Shown: in pieces, positions 9,301 through 20,358 of the stretch | How positions within the stretch are numbered: position 1 is the stretch's first letter | Layout: each line of letters starts with the position of its first letter | Notes under the pieces: model-generated | Databases searched by the model: none | What the model was told of the DNA's origin: nothing | Seen by the model: only the letters and a program-made list of their open reading frames with translations | Position numbers and translations under genes: made by a program | Source of the DNA: Streptococcus mitis | Lineage (GTDB): Bacteria > Bacillota > Bacilli > Lactobacillales > Streptococcaceae | DNA length: 64,000 nt | Reading direction: 5' to 3' | Assembly: GCF_002005545.1 (NCBI RefSeq) | Contig: NZ_LBMT01000001.1 | Span: forward strand, 188,579-252,578

Positions 9301-10071
9301 GTCATTCAAGTCAGATGAGGCAAAACGACCACCATCCAACTGCAACATTGGACGAAGATCTGGTGGAATAACTGGAAGGATGTTGAGAATCATCCATTCA
9401 GGTTTGTTTCCAGACTTGTAAAAGGCATCCAAAACATCCAAACGACGAATGGCTTTGACACGTTTTTGTCCAGTAGCTGTTTTCAACTCTTCTTTGAGTT
9501 CAGCAATTTCTTTTTCAAGATCTACTTGTTTCAAAAGGTCTTGGATAGCTTCGGCACCCATCTTGGCAACGAATGATCCATAACCATACTCACGCAAGCG
9601 CTCACGGTATTCGCGCTCTGTCATGATAGACTTGTGCTCAAGTGGTGTATCCTTAGGATCAATCACCACATAAGCCGCAAAGTAGATAACTTCCTCGAGG
9701 GCACGAGGACTCATATCAAGGGTCAAGCCCATACGGCTTGGAATCCCCTTGAAGTACCAGATGTGAGATACAGGAGCTTTCAATTCAATGTGCCCCATAC
9801 GCTCACGACGAACTTTCGTACGCGTTACTTCAACCCCACAACGGTCACAAACAATCCCTCTGTAACGAATGCGTTTGTACTTACCACAAGCACATTCCCA
9901 GTCTTTTGTAGGACCAAAGATAACTTCATCAAAGAGTCCTTCACGTTCTGGCTTCAAGGTACGGTAATTGATTGTTTCAGGTTTTTTGACTTCTCCATAA
10001 GACCATGAACGGACTTTGCTTGGAGAAGCTAGGGTGATTTGCATACTTTTAAAACGATTTACATCAACCAC
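6394..10071 (-). CDS. rpoC: DNA-directed RNA polymerase subunit beta'
   Basis: The 1225-residue protein has the N-terminal zinc-binding [13 protein letters not shown]...CDRCG segment (about 60-78), the catalytic Mg motif NADFDGD at 448-454 (D450, D452, D454), the second zinc cluster region with [13 protein letters not shown], and an acidic Glu-rich C-terminal tail after residue 1200. It forms the active centre of RNA polymerase with RpoB. It follows rpoB with 32 nt between them and its stop is followed by a terminator. No frameshift or missing catalytic residue is seen. Confidence 0.99.
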   Translation of the reverse strand: MVDVNRFKSMQITLASPSKVRSWSYGEVKKPETINYRTLKPEREGLFDEVIFGPTKDWECACGKYKRIRYRGIVCDRCGVEVTRTKVRRERMGHIELKAPVSHIWYFKGIPSRMGLTLDMSPRALEEVIYFAAYVVIDPKDTPLEHKSIMTEREYRERLREYGYGSFVAKMGAEAIQDLLKQVDLEKEIAELKEELKTATGQKRVKAIRRLDVLDAFYKSGNKPEWMILNILPVIPPDLRPMLQLDGGRFASSDLNDLYRRVINRNNRLARLLELNAPGIIVQNEKRMLQEAVDALIDNGRRGRPITGPGSRPLKSLSHMLKGKQGRFRQNLLGKRVDFSGRSVIAVGPTLKMYQCGVPREMAIELFKPFVMREIVARDIVQNVKAAKRLVERGDERIWDILEEVIKEHPVLLNRAPTLHRLGIQAFEPVLIDGKALRLHPLVCEAYNADFDGDQMAIHVPLSEEAQAEARILMLAAEHILNPKDGKPVVTPSQDMVLGNYYLTMEEAGREGEGMVFKDRDEAVMAYRNGYVHLHSRVGIATDSLNKPWTEEQKHKVLLTTVGKILFNDIMPEGLPYLQEPNNANLTEGVPAKYFLPLGGDIKEAISKLELNPPFKKKNLGNIIAEIFKRFRTTETSALLDRMKNLGYHHSTLAGLTVGIADIPVVDDKAEIIEESHKRVEQITKQFRRGMITDDERYNAVTAEWRAAREKLEKRLIANQDPKNPIVMMMDSGARGNISNFSQLAGMRGLMAAPNGRIMELPILSNFREGLSVLEMFFSTHGARKGMTDTALKTADSGYLTRRLVDVAQDVIIREDDCGTDRGLLIRSIAEGKEMIESLEERLNGRYTKKTVKHPETGAVIIGPNELITEDKAREIVNAGVEEVTIRSVFTCNTRHGVCRHCYGINLATGDAVEVGEAVGTIAAQSIGEPGTQLTMRTFHTGGVASNTDITQGLPRVQEIFEARNPKGEAVITEVKGQVTAIEEDASTRTKKVFVKGETGEGEYVVPFTARMRVEVGDQVARGAALTEGSIQPKRLLAVRDVLSVETYLLGEVQKVYRSQGVEIGDKHIEVMVRQMIRKVRVMDPGDTDLLMGTLMDINDFTDANKDVLIAGGVPATGRPVLMGITKASLETNSFLSAASFQETTRVLTDAAIRGKKDHLLGLKENVIIGKIIPAGTGMARYRNLEPHAVNEEEYLNPPVEEEGNEETTEVVVDTAVETVEETVE

Positions 10072-10103
10072 TATTTCTTCCCTTTCTATTCTAAGTGAAC
10101 TGC

Positions 10104-13100
10104 TTATTCTTCTTCAGCAGCTTCTTCTGTTGCTTCCGCTTTTGTTGCTTTCTCAGCTTCTTCAGCTTCAAAGGCTGCTTTAGCCTCTTGTGCTGCTTTT
10201 TCGCGGGCTTTTTCAAGGTCATCTACGTGGATGACATCTTCGTCCATTCCTTCATCCAAGTCACGAAGTTCCACTTCTTGGTCATCTTCGTCTAGGACAC
10301 GCATGTCAAGACCAAGAGATTGCAATTCTTTGACAAGAACTCGGAAGGATTCTGGAACACCTGGTTTTGGAATTGGTTTTCCTTTTGTAATGGCTTCATA
10401 AGCTTTCAGACGTCCATTGATATCGTCAGACTTGTAAGTCAAGATTTCTTGAAGGACATTTGACGCACCGTAGGCTTCAAGAGCCCAAACCTCCATCTCA
10501 CCGAAACGTTGTCCACCAAACTGAGCTTTACCTCCGAGTGGTTGTTGGGTAACAGTTGAGTATGGTCCGACTGAACGAGCGTGCAATTTATCGTCAACCA
10601 TGTGGTGGAGTTTGATCATGTACATGACTCCGACAGAAACACGGTTATCAAACGGTTCCCCAGTACGTCCATCGTAAAGGATTGTTTTGGCATCGCTATC
10701 CATACCAGCTTCTTTAACAGTTGACCAAAGGTCTTCAGAACTTGCTCCGTCAAAGACTGGTGTTGCGATATGAATACCAAGAGTACGAGCAGCCATACCA
10801 AGGTGAAGCTCCATAACCTGACCGATATTCATACGTGATGGCACCCCAAGTGGGTTCAACATGATATCGACTGGAGTTCCATCTGGAAGATAAGGCATGT
10901 CTTCTACAGGAACGATACGAGAGACAACCCCTTTATTTCCGTGACGTCCGGCCATCTTATCTCCGACCTTGATCTTACGTTTTTGAGCGATGTAGACGCG
11001 AACCAGCATGTTAACACCTGATTGCAACTCATCTCCATTTGCACGTGTAAAGATCTTAACATCACGAACGACACCATCGGCACCGTGTGGTACACGAAGA
11101 GAAGTGTCACGTACTTCACGAGATTTATCTCCGAAGATAGCGTGCAAGAGACGTTCTTCAGCTGAAAGGTCTTTCTCACCCTTAGGTGTTACTTTACCTA
11201 CAAGGATATCACCTTCTTTAACCTCAGCACCGATACGGATAATACCCATTTCGTCAAGATCTTTAAGGGCATCTTCACCAACGTTTGGAATTTCACGAGT
11301 AATTTCTTCAGGCCCAAGCTTTGTATCGCGTGTTTCTGATTCGTATTCTTCAAGGTGAACAGATGTGTAGACATCGTCTTTAACCAAGCGTTCGCTCATG
11401 ATAACGGCATCCTCGAAGTTGTAACCTTCCCAAGTCATGTAGGCAACGATTGGGTTTTGTCCAAGCGCCATTTCTCCATTTTCCATAGAAGGTCCGTCAG
11501 CGATGAAATCACCTTTTTCAACGGCATCACCAACTTTTACGAGAGTACGTTGGTTGTAAGCGGTACCTGAGTTTGAACGACGGAATTTTTGAATGTGGTA
11601 AACGTCCAATGAACCATCTTCACGACGAACTTCTACCTTGTCAGCATCTGCGTAAGTAACTTTACCATCATACTGAGCAATCACAGCCGCTCCAGAGTCG
11701 TGGGCTGCTTGGTATTCCATACCAGTACCAACGTAAGGTGCTTGAGGATTGATCAATGGCACAGCCTGACGTTGCATGTTGGCTCCCATGAGGGCACGGT
11801 TGGAGTCATCGTTTTCCAAGAAAGGAATACATGCTGTCGCAACGGCAACTACCTGTTTTGGTGATACGTCCATGTAGTCAACAACATTAGCTGGATACTC
11901 TTGGTTGACCCCTTGGTGACGTCCCATGACAACTTTTTCAGCAAATGTTCCATCTTCATTCAGACGAGAATTAGCCTGTGCTACAGTGTATTCATCTTCT
12001 TCATCGGCTGTCAACCAAACGATTTCGTTCGTGACAACACCTGTTTCACGGTCAACCTTACGGTATGGTGTTTGAACAAAACCATACTTGTTCAAGTGCC
12101 CGTAAGATGACAAGTTATTGATCAAACCGATGTTAGGTCCTTCAGGTGTCTCGATTGGACACATACGACCATAGTGAGTGTAGTGCACGTCACGTACTTC
12201 ATATCCAGCACGGTCACGTGTCAAACCACCAGGTCCTAAGGCTGACAAACGGCGTTTGTGAGACAACTCAGAAAGCGGGTTGTGTTGGTCCATGAACTGT
12301 GACAACTGTGATGAACCAAAGAATTCTTTAACTGCAGCTGTTACAGGACGGATATTGATAATTTGTTGTGGTGTCAAGACTTCGTTGTCCTGAACAGACA
12401 TACGTTCACGGACATTACGTTCCATACGAGAAAGTCCCAAACGTACTTGGTTGGCAAGCAATTCACCAACCGCACGGATACGACGGTTCCCAAGGTGGTC
12501 GATATCATCTACACGCCCAAGTCCTTCAGCCAAGTTGAGGAAGTAGCTCATCTCGGCAAGAATATCTGCAGGAGTGACGATACGAACCTTGTCATCTGGA
12601 TTAGCATTACCAATGATTGTTACAACACGGTCTGGGTCAGTTGGTGCAACAACCTTGAATTTTTGAAGAACAACTGGCTCAGTCACAACGGCTGCATCAT
12701 TTGGAATGTAAACAATCTTGTTCAAGTCGCCATCCAAATGGCTTTCAATGCTTTCAATCACACTACGAGTCATGATTGTTCCAGCTTCTACCAAGATTTC
12801 GCCTGTTTCAGGGTCTACCAATGGTTCCGCAATGGTTTGGTTAAGCAAGCGTGTTTTAACATTGAGTTTTTTATTGATTTTGTAACGACCAACTGCTGCC
12901 AAGTCATAACGACGTGGGTCAAAGAAACGAGCCACAAGCAAGCTACGTGAGCTTTCAGCAGTCTTAGGCTCACCTGGACGAAGGCGTTCGTAAATTTCTT
13001 TCAAGGCTTCGTCTGTACGAGAGTCCATTGGGTTCTTGTGGATATCTTTTTCAACAGTGTTGCGAACCAATTCGCTATCACCAAAGATATCAAAGATTTC

Positions 13101-13715
13101 ATCATCACCTGAGAAACCAAGCGCACGAACCAATGTCGTAAATGGAATCTTACGAGTACGGTCGATACGAGTGTAGGCGATATCTTTTGAGTCGCTTTCA
13201 AGTTCCAACCAAGCTCCACGGTTAGGGATAACCGTTGAACCGTAGCCCACTTTACCGTTTTTATCAACTTTATCGTTAAAGTAAACACCTGGTGAGCGGA
13301 CCAACTGAGATACGATGATACGTTCACCACCATTGATGATGAAAGTACCCATTTCAGTCATGATTGGGAAATCACCAAAGAAAACTTCTTGGGTTTTGAT
13401 TTCGCCTGTTTCTTTATTGATCAAGCGGAAAGTTACAAAAATTGGTGCTGAGTAGCTAGCATCGTGAATACGAGCTTCTTCTAGCGTATATTTTGGTTCC
13501 TTGATTTCATATCCAACAAATTCCAACTCCATTGTGTCTGTGAAGTTTGAAATTGGCAATACATCTTCAAACACTTCCTTCAGACCATGGTCTAGGAAAT
13601 CTTTGAATGAGTCAGTTTGAATTTCAATCAAATTTGGTAAGTCAAGAACTTCTTTGATTCTTGAAAAACTACGACGGGTACGATGTTTCCCGTATTGAAC
13701 GTCATGTCCTGCCAA
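10104..13715 (-). CDS. rpoB: DNA-directed RNA polymerase subunit beta
   Basis: The 1203-residue protein starts at a TTG (13715-13713) preceded by AAGGAG, giving the N-terminus (M)[10 protein letters not shown] known from pneumococcus; the upstream ATG at 13754 has no such support. The rifampicin pocket [21 protein letters not shown] is intact with D476 and H486 (E. coli D516 and H526 equivalents) unchanged, so no common resistance change is seen there. The C-terminus is an acidic Ala/Glu-rich tail (about 1170-1203). It leads the rpoB-rpoC operon. Confidence 0.98.
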   Translation of the reverse strand: MAGHDVQYGKHRTRRSFSRIKEVLDLPNLIEIQTDSFKDFLDHGLKEVFEDVLPISNFTDTMELEFVGYEIKEPKYTLEEARIHDASYSAPIFVTFRLINKETGEIKTQEVFFGDFPIMTEMGTFIINGGERIIVSQLVRSPGVYFNDKVDKNGKVGYGSTVIPNRGAWLELESDSKDIAYTRIDRTRKIPFTTLVRALGFSGDDEIFDIFGDSELVRNTVEKDIHKNPMDSRTDEALKEIYERLRPGEPKTAESSRSLLVARFFDPRRYDLAAVGRYKINKKLNVKTRLLNQTIAEPLVDPETGEILVEAGTIMTRSVIESIESHLDGDLNKIVYIPNDAAVVTEPVVLQKFKVVAPTDPDRVVTIIGNANPDDKVRIVTPADILAEMSYFLNLAEGLGRVDDIDHLGNRRIRAVGELLANQVRLGLSRMERNVRERMSVQDNEVLTPQQIINIRPVTAAVKEFFGSSQLSQFMDQHNPLSELSHKRRLSALGPGGLTRDRAGYEVRDVHYTHYGRMCPIETPEGPNIGLINNLSSYGHLNKYGFVQTPYRKVDRETGVVTNEIVWLTADEEDEYTVAQANSRLNEDGTFAEKVVMGRHQGVNQEYPANVVDYMDVSPKQVVAVATACIPFLENDDSNRALMGANMQRQAVPLINPQAPYVGTGMEYQAAHDSGAAVIAQYDGKVTYADADKVEVRREDGSLDVYHIQKFRRSNSGTAYNQRTLVKVGDAVEKGDFIADGPSMENGEMALGQNPIVAYMTWEGYNFEDAVIMSERLVKDDVYTSVHLEEYESETRDTKLGPEEITREIPNVGEDALKDLDEMGIIRIGAEVKEGDILVGKVTPKGEKDLSAEERLLHAIFGDKSREVRDTSLRVPHGADGVVRDVKIFTRANGDELQSGVNMLVRVYIAQKRKIKVGDKMAGRHGNKGVVSRIVPVEDMPYLPDGTPVDIMLNPLGVPSRMNIGQVMELHLGMAARTLGIHIATPVFDGASSEDLWSTVKEAGMDSDAKTILYDGRTGEPFDNRVSVGVMYMIKLHHMVDDKLHARSVGPYSTVTQQPLGGKAQFGGQRFGEMEVWALEAYGASNVLQEILTYKSDDINGRLKAYEAITKGKPIPKPGVPESFRVLVKELQSLGLDMRVLDEDDQEVELRDLDEGMDEDVIHVDDLEKAREKAAQEAKAAFEAEEAEKATKAEATEEAAEEE

Positions 13716-13865
13716 GATGATTCTCCTTTGTAAATAAGTTCCAAGCCTTGTCAATCAGGCTTTCTAATCGTCATATGGTTGTAAAACCCCTATCACCGTG
13801 TCCTCTTGACAAATTTTCAGAATCTTTAAGTCTTTGTTACAAGTACTCAAAATCCTGAAAAAAAG

Positions 13866-13912
13866 CACAAAAAGAGCAGCTAAATCTGACTTTTTCAGAA
13901 GATTTAACTGCT
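13866..13912 (-). terminator. Terminator-like hairpin in the rpoB leader (possible attenuator)
   Basis: Arms 13876-13887 and 13900-13911 pair with one mismatch; read on the minus strand the stem is followed by TCTTTTTG and then another T-run. It sits inside the roughly 245-nt leader between the rpoB promoter and its TTG start. A second hairpin (13920-13926 with 13937-13943) precedes it. Role as an attenuator is inferred. Confidence 0.55.
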
Positions 13913-13967
13913 GTGAGTCTTGTCTGGACAATATTTCAGACAAAACCTACGACAAATGATTACTCAT

Positions 13968-13996
13968 ATTATACCCTATTTAGCTAGATTTTTCAA
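13968..13996 (-). promoter_or_regulatory. rpoB promoter
   Basis: Minus-strand TTGAAA (13996-13991), 17-bp spacer, TATAAT (13973-13968). Transcription would begin near 13961, leaving a leader of about 245 nt before rpoB. Confidence 0.75.
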
Positions 13997-14091
13997 GGGG
14001 ATTAACGATTTTTTGACAAAATCTTTTCCTATAAGAAATACTAGCTAAATCGTAGCAAAACCTGTTGCGATTTTCTTTTGTTTTAATTTTG

Positions 14092-14129
14092 AGAAAACGC
14101 TTGCATATTGTTTTACTACATGCTATACT
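14092..14129 (+). promoter_or_regulatory. spuA promoter with overlapping cre site
   Basis: TTGCAT (14101-14106), 17-bp spacer, TATACT (14124-14129). AGAAAACGCTTGCA (14092-14105) fits the catabolite-responsive element consensus TGWAARCGYTWNCW at 13 of 14 positions and covers the -35 box, so CcpA repression of the pullulanase is expected. Confidence 0.75.
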
Positions 14130-14160
14130 GATATAGAAATTTATTGATTGGAGAATCATC

Positions 14161-17100
14161 ATGAGAAAAACACCAGCTCAAACTGAGAAAAAAATGGTCT
14201 ACAGCATCCGTTCCCTCAAAAATGGAACTGGTTCTGTCCTTATCAGCGCAAGCCTTGTCCTACTTGCTATGGCTACCCCAACTATCTCAGCCAACGAAAG
14301 TACACCAACCACTAACGCAAGTAATAGTGAAACTACTACTGCCCTTGCCCAACCTCTTACTGATGCAACAAACATCGCTGGCAAGAACGAAAGCGATTTT
14401 TCTTCACCTGATAGTGCAAACGCTTCCCTAGAGAAAAAAGAAGAAAAACCTGCAACAGAGCCAACAACTCCTGCTGCAACTCCAGCCGATTCAGCACCAC
14501 AAACTGGACAAGATCGTTCAAGTGAGACAACTACTTCTACTAGTCCAGTAACGACTGAAACTAAGGCAGAAGAGCCCATCGAAGACAACTACTTCCGTAT
14601 CCATGTCAAAAAACTTCCTGAAGAAAACAAGGATGCTCAAGGACTATGGACTTGGGACGATGTTGAAAAACCTTCTGAAAATTGGCCAAACGGAGCCCTG
14701 TCCTTTAAGGATGCCAAAAAAGACGACTACGGCTACTACCTAGATGTCAAATTAAAGGGAGAACAAGCCAAGAAAATTAGCTTCCTCATCAACAATACAG
14801 CTGGAAAAAATCTAACAGGCGATAAATCGGCCGAAAAACTAGTTCCAAAAATGAACGAGGCTTGGTTGGACCAAGATTACAAGGTTTTCTCTTACGAGCC
14901 ACAACCTGCAGGTACTATTCGCGTCAACTACTACCGCACAGATGGAAATTATGACAAGAAATCTCTCTGGTACTGGGGAGATGTGAAGGAGCCAAGTAGT
15001 GGTGAATGGCCTAACGGAACAGATTTTACTGCTACAGGCAAATATGGTCGCTATATCGATATTCCACTCAAAGATGCAGCTAAAGACCTTGGATTTTTAT
15101 TACTAGACAGAAGCAAACAAGGAGACGATGTGAAAATCCGTAAAGAAGATTATAAGTTCACAGATTTGAAAAATCATAGCCAAATCTTCCTCAAAGACGA
15201 TGACGAATCGATTTACACAAATCCATACTATGTCCACGATATCCGCATGACAGGGGCTCAGCACGTAGGAACTTCTAGCATTGAAAGTAGTTTTTCAACA
15301 CTAGTCGGTGCTAAAAAAGAGGATATCCTCAAGCACTCCAACATCACTAATCACCTAGGAAACAAGGTAACTATCACCGATGTTGCAATCGATGAAGCTG
15401 GTAAGAAAGTGACCTACAGTGGAGATTTCTCTGACACAAAACATCCATATACTGTTAGCTACAATTCCGACCGCTTCACCACCAAAACAAGCTGGCGTCT
15501 TAAAGATGAGACTTACAGCTATGATGGCAAACTGGGAGCCGACCTAAAAGAAGAAGGAAAACAAGTTGATTTGACCCTTTGGTCACCAAGTGCTGATAAG
15601 GTTTCTGTTGTTATCTACGACAAGAATGACCCTGAAAAAGTGGTTGGAACTGTCGCTCTTGAAAAAGGGGAAAGAGGAACTTGGAAACAAACTCTAGATA
15701 GCACAAACAAATTAGGCATCACAGATTTCACTGGCTACTATTATCAATACCAAATCGAGCGTCAGGGTAAAACTGTTCTTGCACTCGATCCTTACGCTAA
15801 ATCTCTCGCTGCTTGGAATAGTGACGATGCTAAGATCGACGATGCCCATAAAGTGGCTAAAGCTGCCTTTGTAAATCCAGCAAAACTAGGACCTCAAGAC
15901 TTGACTTATGGTAAAATTCATAACTTCAAGACTCGTGAAGATGCCGTTATCTATGAAGCTCATGTGCGTGACTTCACTTCAGATCCGGCCATTGCAAAAG
16001 ACTTGACCAAACCATTTGGTACCTTTGAAGCCTTTATCGAAAAACTAGACTACCTCAAAGACTTGGGTGTAACCCACATCCAGCTCCTTCCAGTCTTGTC
16101 TTACTACTTTGTCAATGAATTGAAAAACCATGAACGCTTGTCTGACTATGCTTCAAGCAACAGCAACTACAACTGGGGATATGACCCTCAAAACTACTTC
16201 TCCTTGACTGGTATGTACTCAAGCGATCCTAAGAATCCAGAAAAACGAATCGCAGAATTTAAAAACCTCATCAACGAGATCCACAAACGTGGCATGGGAG
16301 CTATCCTGGACGTAGTGTATAACCATACAGCCAAAGTCAATATCTTTGAAGATTTAGAGCCAAACTACTACCACTTTATGGATGCTGATGGTACACCTCG
16401 AACTAGCTTTGGTGGTGGACGCTTGGGGACAACCCACCATATGACCAAACGTCTCCTAGTTGACTCTATCAAATATCTAGTTGATACCTACAAAGTGGAT
16501 GGATTCCGTTTCGATATGATGGGAGACCATGATGCAGCTTCTATCGAAGAAGCTTACAAGGCTGCACGCGCCCTCAATCCAAATCTTATCATGCTGGGTG
16601 AAGGTTGGAGAACCTATGCTGGTGATGAAAACATGCCTACTAGAGCTGCTGACCAAGATTGGATGAAACATACCGATACTGTCGCAGTCTTCTCAGACGA
16701 CATCCGTAATAACCTCAAGTCTGGCTATCCAAACGAAGGTCAACCTGCCTTTATCACAGGTGGCAAGCGTGATATCAACACTATCTTCAAAAATCTGATT
16801 GCTCAACCAACCAACTTTGAAGCAGACAGCCCTGGAGATGTCATCCAATACATCGCCGCCCATGATAACTTGACCCTCTTTGATATCATTGCCCAGTCTA
16901 TCAAAAAAGACCCAAGCAAGGCTGAAAACTATGCTGAAATCCACCGTCGTTTGCGACTTGGAAACCTCATGGTCTTGACAGCTCAAGGAACTCCATTTAT
17001 CCACTCTGGTCAGGAATACGGACGCACCAAACAATTCCGTGACCCAGCCTACAAGACTCCAGTAGCAGAGGACAAACAACCAAACAAATCTCACTTGTTG

Positions 17101-18057
17101 CGTGATAAGGACGGCAATCCGTTTGACTATCCTTACTTCATCCATGACTCTTACGATTCGAGTGATGCTATTAACAAGTTTGACTGGACTAAGGCTACAG
17201 ATGGAAAAGCATATCCTGAAAATGTCAAGAGCCGTGACTATATGAAAGGTTTGATTGCCCTCCGTCAATCTACAGACGCCTTCCGACTTAAGAGTCTCCA
17301 AGATATCAAAGACCGTGTCCAGCTCATCACTGTCCCAGGTCAAAATGGTGTAGAAAAAGAGGATGTAGTAATTGGCTACCAAATTACTGCTCCAAACGGT
17401 GATATCTACGCAGTCTTTGTCAATGCGGATGAAAAAGCTCGCGAATTTAATTTGGGAACTGCCTTTGCCCACCTCAGAAATGCTGAAGTTTTGGCAGATG
17501 AAAACCAAGCAGGACCAGTAGGAATTGCCAACCCTCAAGGACTTGAATGGACTGAAAAAGGCTTGAAATTGAATGCCCTTACAGCTACTGTTCTTCGAGT
17601 CTCTCAAAGCCGTCCAGCTATGAAAGATAAACCAGAATTTGAACTTCCGAATTCTAGACAAGAACAAGGTCAAGGTCAAGAGCACAGTACAAGCGATATT
17701 CCAAATCGATTAAACAAACCTGAACATCAAAATACAGATCCAGCTCCACAAGCTAAACCTGATTCTACTAAACCGGATGCAAAAGTAGCTGATGCGGAAA
17801 ATAAACCTAGCCAAGCTACAACTGATTCACAAGCTTCACAACCAGCACAAGAAGCACAACCAGCATCTGTAAAAGAATCTGTTAAAAACGAATCGGTAGA
17901 TAACTCTAGCAAGGAAAATATAGCTGCGCCCCTAGTTAAACATGCTGAACTTCCAAATACAGGAACCAAAAACGAGCACAAACTCCTGTTTGCAGGAATT
18001 AGTCTCCTTGCCTTTCTAGGTCTCGGGTTCTTGCTAAAAAACAAAAAAGAGAACTAA
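14161..18057 (+). CDS. spuA: Cell-wall-anchored pullulanase SpuA
   Basis: The 1298-residue protein has a YSIRK-type signal peptide (YSIRSLKNG at 14-22, cleavage near 44), a Thr/Ser/Pro-rich spacer, two CBM41-like glycogen/starch-binding modules (about 145-245 and 255-350, each with LW-W and WPNG), an N-terminal pullulanase domain, and a GH13 core with the YNWGYDP signature, nucleophile D785 in FRFDMMG and acid/base E814 in LGEGW. It ends in a repeat-poor Pro/Gln spacer, LPNTG at 1264-1268, a hydrophobic helix and KNKKEN, so sortase anchors it. It degrades alpha-1,6 links in glycogen or pullulan. It is divergent from rpoB and has a cre site at its promoter. Confidence 0.97.
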   Translation: MRKTPAQTEKKMVYSIRSLKNGTGSVLISASLVLLAMATPTISANESTPTTNASNSETTTALAQPLTDATNIAGKNESDFSSPDSANASLEKKEEKPATEPTTPAATPADSAPQTGQDRSSETTTSTSPVTTETKAEEPIEDNYFRIHVKKLPEENKDAQGLWTWDDVEKPSENWPNGALSFKDAKKDDYGYYLDVKLKGEQAKKISFLINNTAGKNLTGDKSAEKLVPKMNEAWLDQDYKVFSYEPQPAGTIRVNYYRTDGNYDKKSLWYWGDVKEPSSGEWPNGTDFTATGKYGRYIDIPLKDAAKDLGFLLLDRSKQGDDVKIRKEDYKFTDLKNHSQIFLKDDDESIYTNPYYVHDIRMTGAQHVGTSSIESSFSTLVGAKKEDILKHSNITNHLGNKVTITDVAIDEAGKKVTYSGDFSDTKHPYTVSYNSDRFTTKTSWRLKDETYSYDGKLGADLKEEGKQVDLTLWSPSADKVSVVIYDKNDPEKVVGTVALEKGERGTWKQTLDSTNKLGITDFTGYYYQYQIERQGKTVLALDPYAKSLAAWNSDDAKIDDAHKVAKAAFVNPAKLGPQDLTYGKIHNFKTREDAVIYEAHVRDFTSDPAIAKDLTKPFGTFEAFIEKLDYLKDLGVTHIQLLPVLSYYFVNELKNHERLSDYASSNSNYNWGYDPQNYFSLTGMYSSDPKNPEKRIAEFKNLINEIHKRGMGAILDVVYNHTAKVNIFEDLEPNYYHFMDADGTPRTSFGGGRLGTTHHMTKRLLVDSIKYLVDTYKVDGFRFDMMGDHDAASIEEAYKAARALNPNLIMLGEGWRTYAGDENMPTRAADQDWMKHTDTVAVFSDDIRNNLKSGYPNEGQPAFITGGKRDINTIFKNLIAQPTNFEADSPGDVIQYIAAHDNLTLFDIIAQSIKKDPSKAENYAEIHRRLRLGNLMVLTAQGTPFIHSGQEYGRTKQFRDPAYKTPVAEDKQPNKSHLLRDKDGNPFDYPYFIHDSYDSSDAINKFDWTKATDGKAYPENVKSRDYMKGLIALRQSTDAFRLKSLQDIKDRVQLITVPGQNGVEKEDVVIGYQITAPNGDIYAVFVNADEKAREFNLGTAFAHLRNAEVLADENQAGPVGIANPQGLEWTEKGLKLNALTATVLRVSQSRPAMKDKPEFELPNSRQEQGQGQEHSTSDIPNRLNKPEHQNTDPAPQAKPDSTKPDAKVADAENKPSQATTDSQASQPAQEAQPASVKESVKNESVDNSSKENIAAPLVKHAELPNTGTKNEHKLLFAGISLLAFLGLGFLLKNKKEN

Positions 18058-18075
18058 ACTAGCCCTCCTATAGAA

Positions 18076-18113
18076 CAATCCCCCAAGCCTTGACGCTCGG
18101 GGGATTGATTTTT
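18076..18113 (+). terminator. spuA terminator
   Basis: CAATCCCCC (18076-18084) pairs with GGGGGATTG (18099-18107), followed by ATTTTT. It lies between the convergent spuA and ABC-ATPase genes; the minus-strand side has only a weak T tract. Confidence 0.9.
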
Positions 18114-18132
18114 GACCTGATAAATCTATCTA

Positions 18133-18897
18133 TCAAATCATATATTCTACACTATAGGTCGCATCCGAAAGTATTCGTGCCAAAAACTGCTTGGTTCGTT
18201 CTTCTTTTGGGCGACTAAAGAAATCATGGGCATTATTTTCTTCAACAATTTTCCCGCCATCCATAAAAATGACATGATTGGCTACATCTCTGGCAAAGCC
18301 CATCTCATGAGTCACTACTACCATAGTAACCCCTTCTTTAGCTAACTGTTTTAAAACATCCAAAACATCCCCTACTAACTCTGGATCCAAGGCTGACGTT
18401 GGCTCATCCAATAAAATGACCTCTGGTTTCACAGCGATGGCACGCGCAATGCCGATTCGTTGTTGCTGACCTCCAGAAAGCTGAGAGGGATAGTAATCTT
18501 TATAAGCTAGTAAACCAACTTTTTCTAAGGCAGCTTCCGCACGTTTGGTTGCTTCTTCCTTAGGAATTTTCCGAGCAATTACCAACCCCTCTAAAATATT
18601 TTCCAAGGCTGTTTTATTGGCAAATAAATTATAATGTTGGAAAACAAAGGCGGTCTTCTGGCGAATTTCTAAAATATCTTTTTTAGTCAGTTTTCCAAGA
18701 TCGTAGTCTTTGTCAGCAAGTTTCAAAGAACCACTATCGGCCTTTTCTAAATGATTGAGACATCTAAGAAAAGTCGTTTTACCTGATCCAGATGGCCCCA
18801 AGATTACAACAACATCTCCTTGGTTGACCTTGAGATTAACATCTTCTAGGACTTGTCTGTCTCCAAATTTTTTTGCAACATGTTCTACTTGTAACAT
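18133..18897 (-). CDS. Polar amino-acid-type ABC transporter ATP-binding protein
   Basis: The 254-residue protein has Walker A GPSGSGKT at 34-41, signature LSGGQQQR, Walker [15 protein letters not shown] and the H-loop VTHEM, all of the GlnQ/HisP type that powers uptake of polar amino acids. It is the last gene of a seven-gene minus-strand operon with two permeases, a binding protein and two URO-D-fold proteins; it follows the permease gene after 9 nt. Within that setting the substrate may be an amino acid or a methylated amino acid derivative, which is inference. Confidence 0.93.
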   Translation of the reverse strand: MLQVEHVAKKFGDRQVLEDVNLKVNQGDVVVILGPSGSGKTTFLRCLNHLEKADSGSLKLADKDYDLGKLTKKDILEIRQKTAFVFQHYNLFANKTALENILEGLVIARKIPKEEATKRAEAALEKVGLLAYKDYYPSQLSGGQQQRIGIARAIAVKPEVILLDEPTSALDPELVGDVLDVLKQLAKEGVTMVVVTHEMGFARDVANHVIFMDGGKIVEENNAHDFFSRPKEERTKQFLARILSDATYSVEYMI

Positions 18898-18906
18898 TGT
18901 CTCCTC

Positions 18907-19629
18907 CTATGCTAAACCTGTACTGGGCACTACTTGTCCCTTTTCTCTTTGAATATAGCGTTTCTCTAAGATTGAAAAGCCCCATTGAATCAATCCACAA
19001 ATAAGAATGTACTGTAAAAAGATCACAAAATAAGATTCAAAATACTGATAGCCATAAGACGCTTCAACACGGGCAATGGCTGTAATATCCTTAATGGTCA
19101 TCACAAAGACTAAAGAGGTTCCTTTTACAATATTGATGACTAGATTAGCCAGATTGGGTAGGGCTGACCGCAAGGCCTGTGGAAAAACAATCCTCACATA
19201 AGCCTGGCTAGTGGTTAAACCAATCGCTTGTGCAGCTTCTAATTGTCCCTTATCCACAGTCAAAATAGCCGAACGTAAGATTTCTGATAAACTACCTGTT
19301 GTCATCAAGCTATAGATAATAAAAGCATAATAGATAGGATTGAGTTTAAAGATGTCCACATCACTTCCTATGCTTTTGAGAAATTGATTGAGCAAACTCG
19401 GAAACAAGCTATAAAAGAAAAGAATCAGCAAAATCGGAGGCGTTGCTCTTATAAAAGCTAGGTACACGAGGGAGAATGTTCGAACACCTTTGATTTTGTA
19501 TATTTGCCCCAGAGCTAAAAACAAAGCTGGTACAAAACTTAAGACCATGGCTACAATCATGATAATCAAGGTGGTTGGCACCCCTTTTAAAGTCTCTAAA
19601 AAGGTTTTTGCAATATAGTCAAAATCCAT
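18907..19629 (-). CDS. Polar amino-acid-type ABC transporter permease
   Basis: The 240-residue integral membrane protein has about five helices and the HisM/GlnP family EAA loop (QLEAAQAIGLTTSQAYVRIVF, shown here only by its start and end: QLEAAQAIGL to RIVFPQ, about 130-152). It pairs with the adjacent permease to form the channel served by the ATPase downstream. Its start is 3 nt from the end of the neighbouring permease gene, so the two are tightly coupled. Confidence 0.92.
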   Translation of the reverse strand: MDFDYIAKTFLETLKGVPTTLIIMIVAMVLSFVPALFLALGQIYKIKGVRTFSLVYLAFIRATPPILLILFFYSLFPSLLNQFLKSIGSDVDIFKLNPIYYAFIIYSLMTTGSLSEILRSAILTVDKGQLEAAQAIGLTTSQAYVRIVFPQALRSALPNLANLVINIVKGTSLVFVMTIKDITAIARVEASYGYQYFESYFVIFLQYILICGLIQWGFSILEKRYIQREKGQVVPSTGLA

Positions 19630-19632
19630 ATC

Positions 19633-20325
19633 CTATCTCCCTTTCGTTTCCAAAGATTTTTCTAACAAGCGACTCAAGAAGGAAACAGCCAAGGCTACAC
19701 CCCAATAAAGAATGGCAACCGCTGTATAGGTTTCAAGAGAGTAATTTCCCAAATTGCGACTGATTAAGAGATTCCCAGCCCCCATGACATCTACAAAACC
19801 AATCGTATAGGCTAGGGCAGCGTCCCGCATTAAATTTAGAATGGCGGTCGTCACATTTGGAAGGGCCACTTGAAAAGCTTGAGGAAAAATGATTCTCCAA
19901 AATGTCTGACTAGGTGTCAGACCAATACTGACTCCAGCCTCCATCTGACCTTTTGGAATTGCCTGATAAGAAGCCTTAAACACCTCTGCAATGATAGCTG
20001 CAAATAGCAAGACCATGGTAAATAAGACAAAGACCGTTTTAGACCAGTTGTTGATATCTAAATTCAACCACCATTTTAAAAATTCAGGTAAACCATAAAA
20101 TACTAAAAACAGTAAAACAATGGGGGGAGTACAGCGAAGAGTGAAAATATAGCCCTTGGAAAGACCTGCAAAAGTCTTGTCTTCTCCCACTTGAGCCCAA
20201 GCCAGTAAGCCACCGAAAAGGGAACCAAGGATTGTAGTAAAAAAGAGAATGGACAAGGTCATAGGAAGAGCCTGCCATAAGGTTGGTAAAAATTGGAACA
20301 CTCTTGAAAAATCATATGAAACCAT
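19633..20325 (-). CDS. Polar amino-acid-type ABC transporter permease
   Basis: The 230-residue membrane protein is a second HisM/GlnP-type permease, with the EAA loop QMEAGVSIGL...RIIFPQ (about 120-143) and five hydrophobic segments. Presence of two distinct permeases suggests a heterodimeric channel as in histidine and arginine transporters. It follows the binding-protein gene by 33 nt on the same strand. Confidence 0.92.
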   Translation of the reverse strand: MVSYDFSRVFQFLPTLWQALPMTLSILFFTTILGSLFGGLLAWAQVGEDKTFAGLSKGYIFTLRCTPPIVLLFLVFYGLPEFLKWWLNLDINNWSKTVFVLFTMVLLFAAIIAEVFKASYQAIPKGQMEAGVSIGLTPSQTFWRIIFPQAFQVALPNVTTAILNLMRDAALAYTIGFVDVMGAGNLLISRNLGNYSLETYTAVAILYWGVALAVSFLSRLLEKSLETKGR

Positions 20326-20358
20326 GTAAACCTCTTTCTAACATGCCTGATTGCTCAT

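Noticed and set aside
12240..12310. Rifampicin-resistance change in rpoB
   Set aside because: The pocket residues including D476 and H486 are the susceptible-type ones.
12363..12950. 195-codon plus-strand open frame inside rpoB
   Set aside because: Fully antisense to conserved rpoB codons; an effect of codon use, not a gene.
16693..17685. 330-codon open frame on the minus strand inside spuA
   Set aside because: It is antisense to the catalytic domain of an intact pullulanase, has no ribosome site and gives a Cys/Phe/Trp-rich sequence with no family features.
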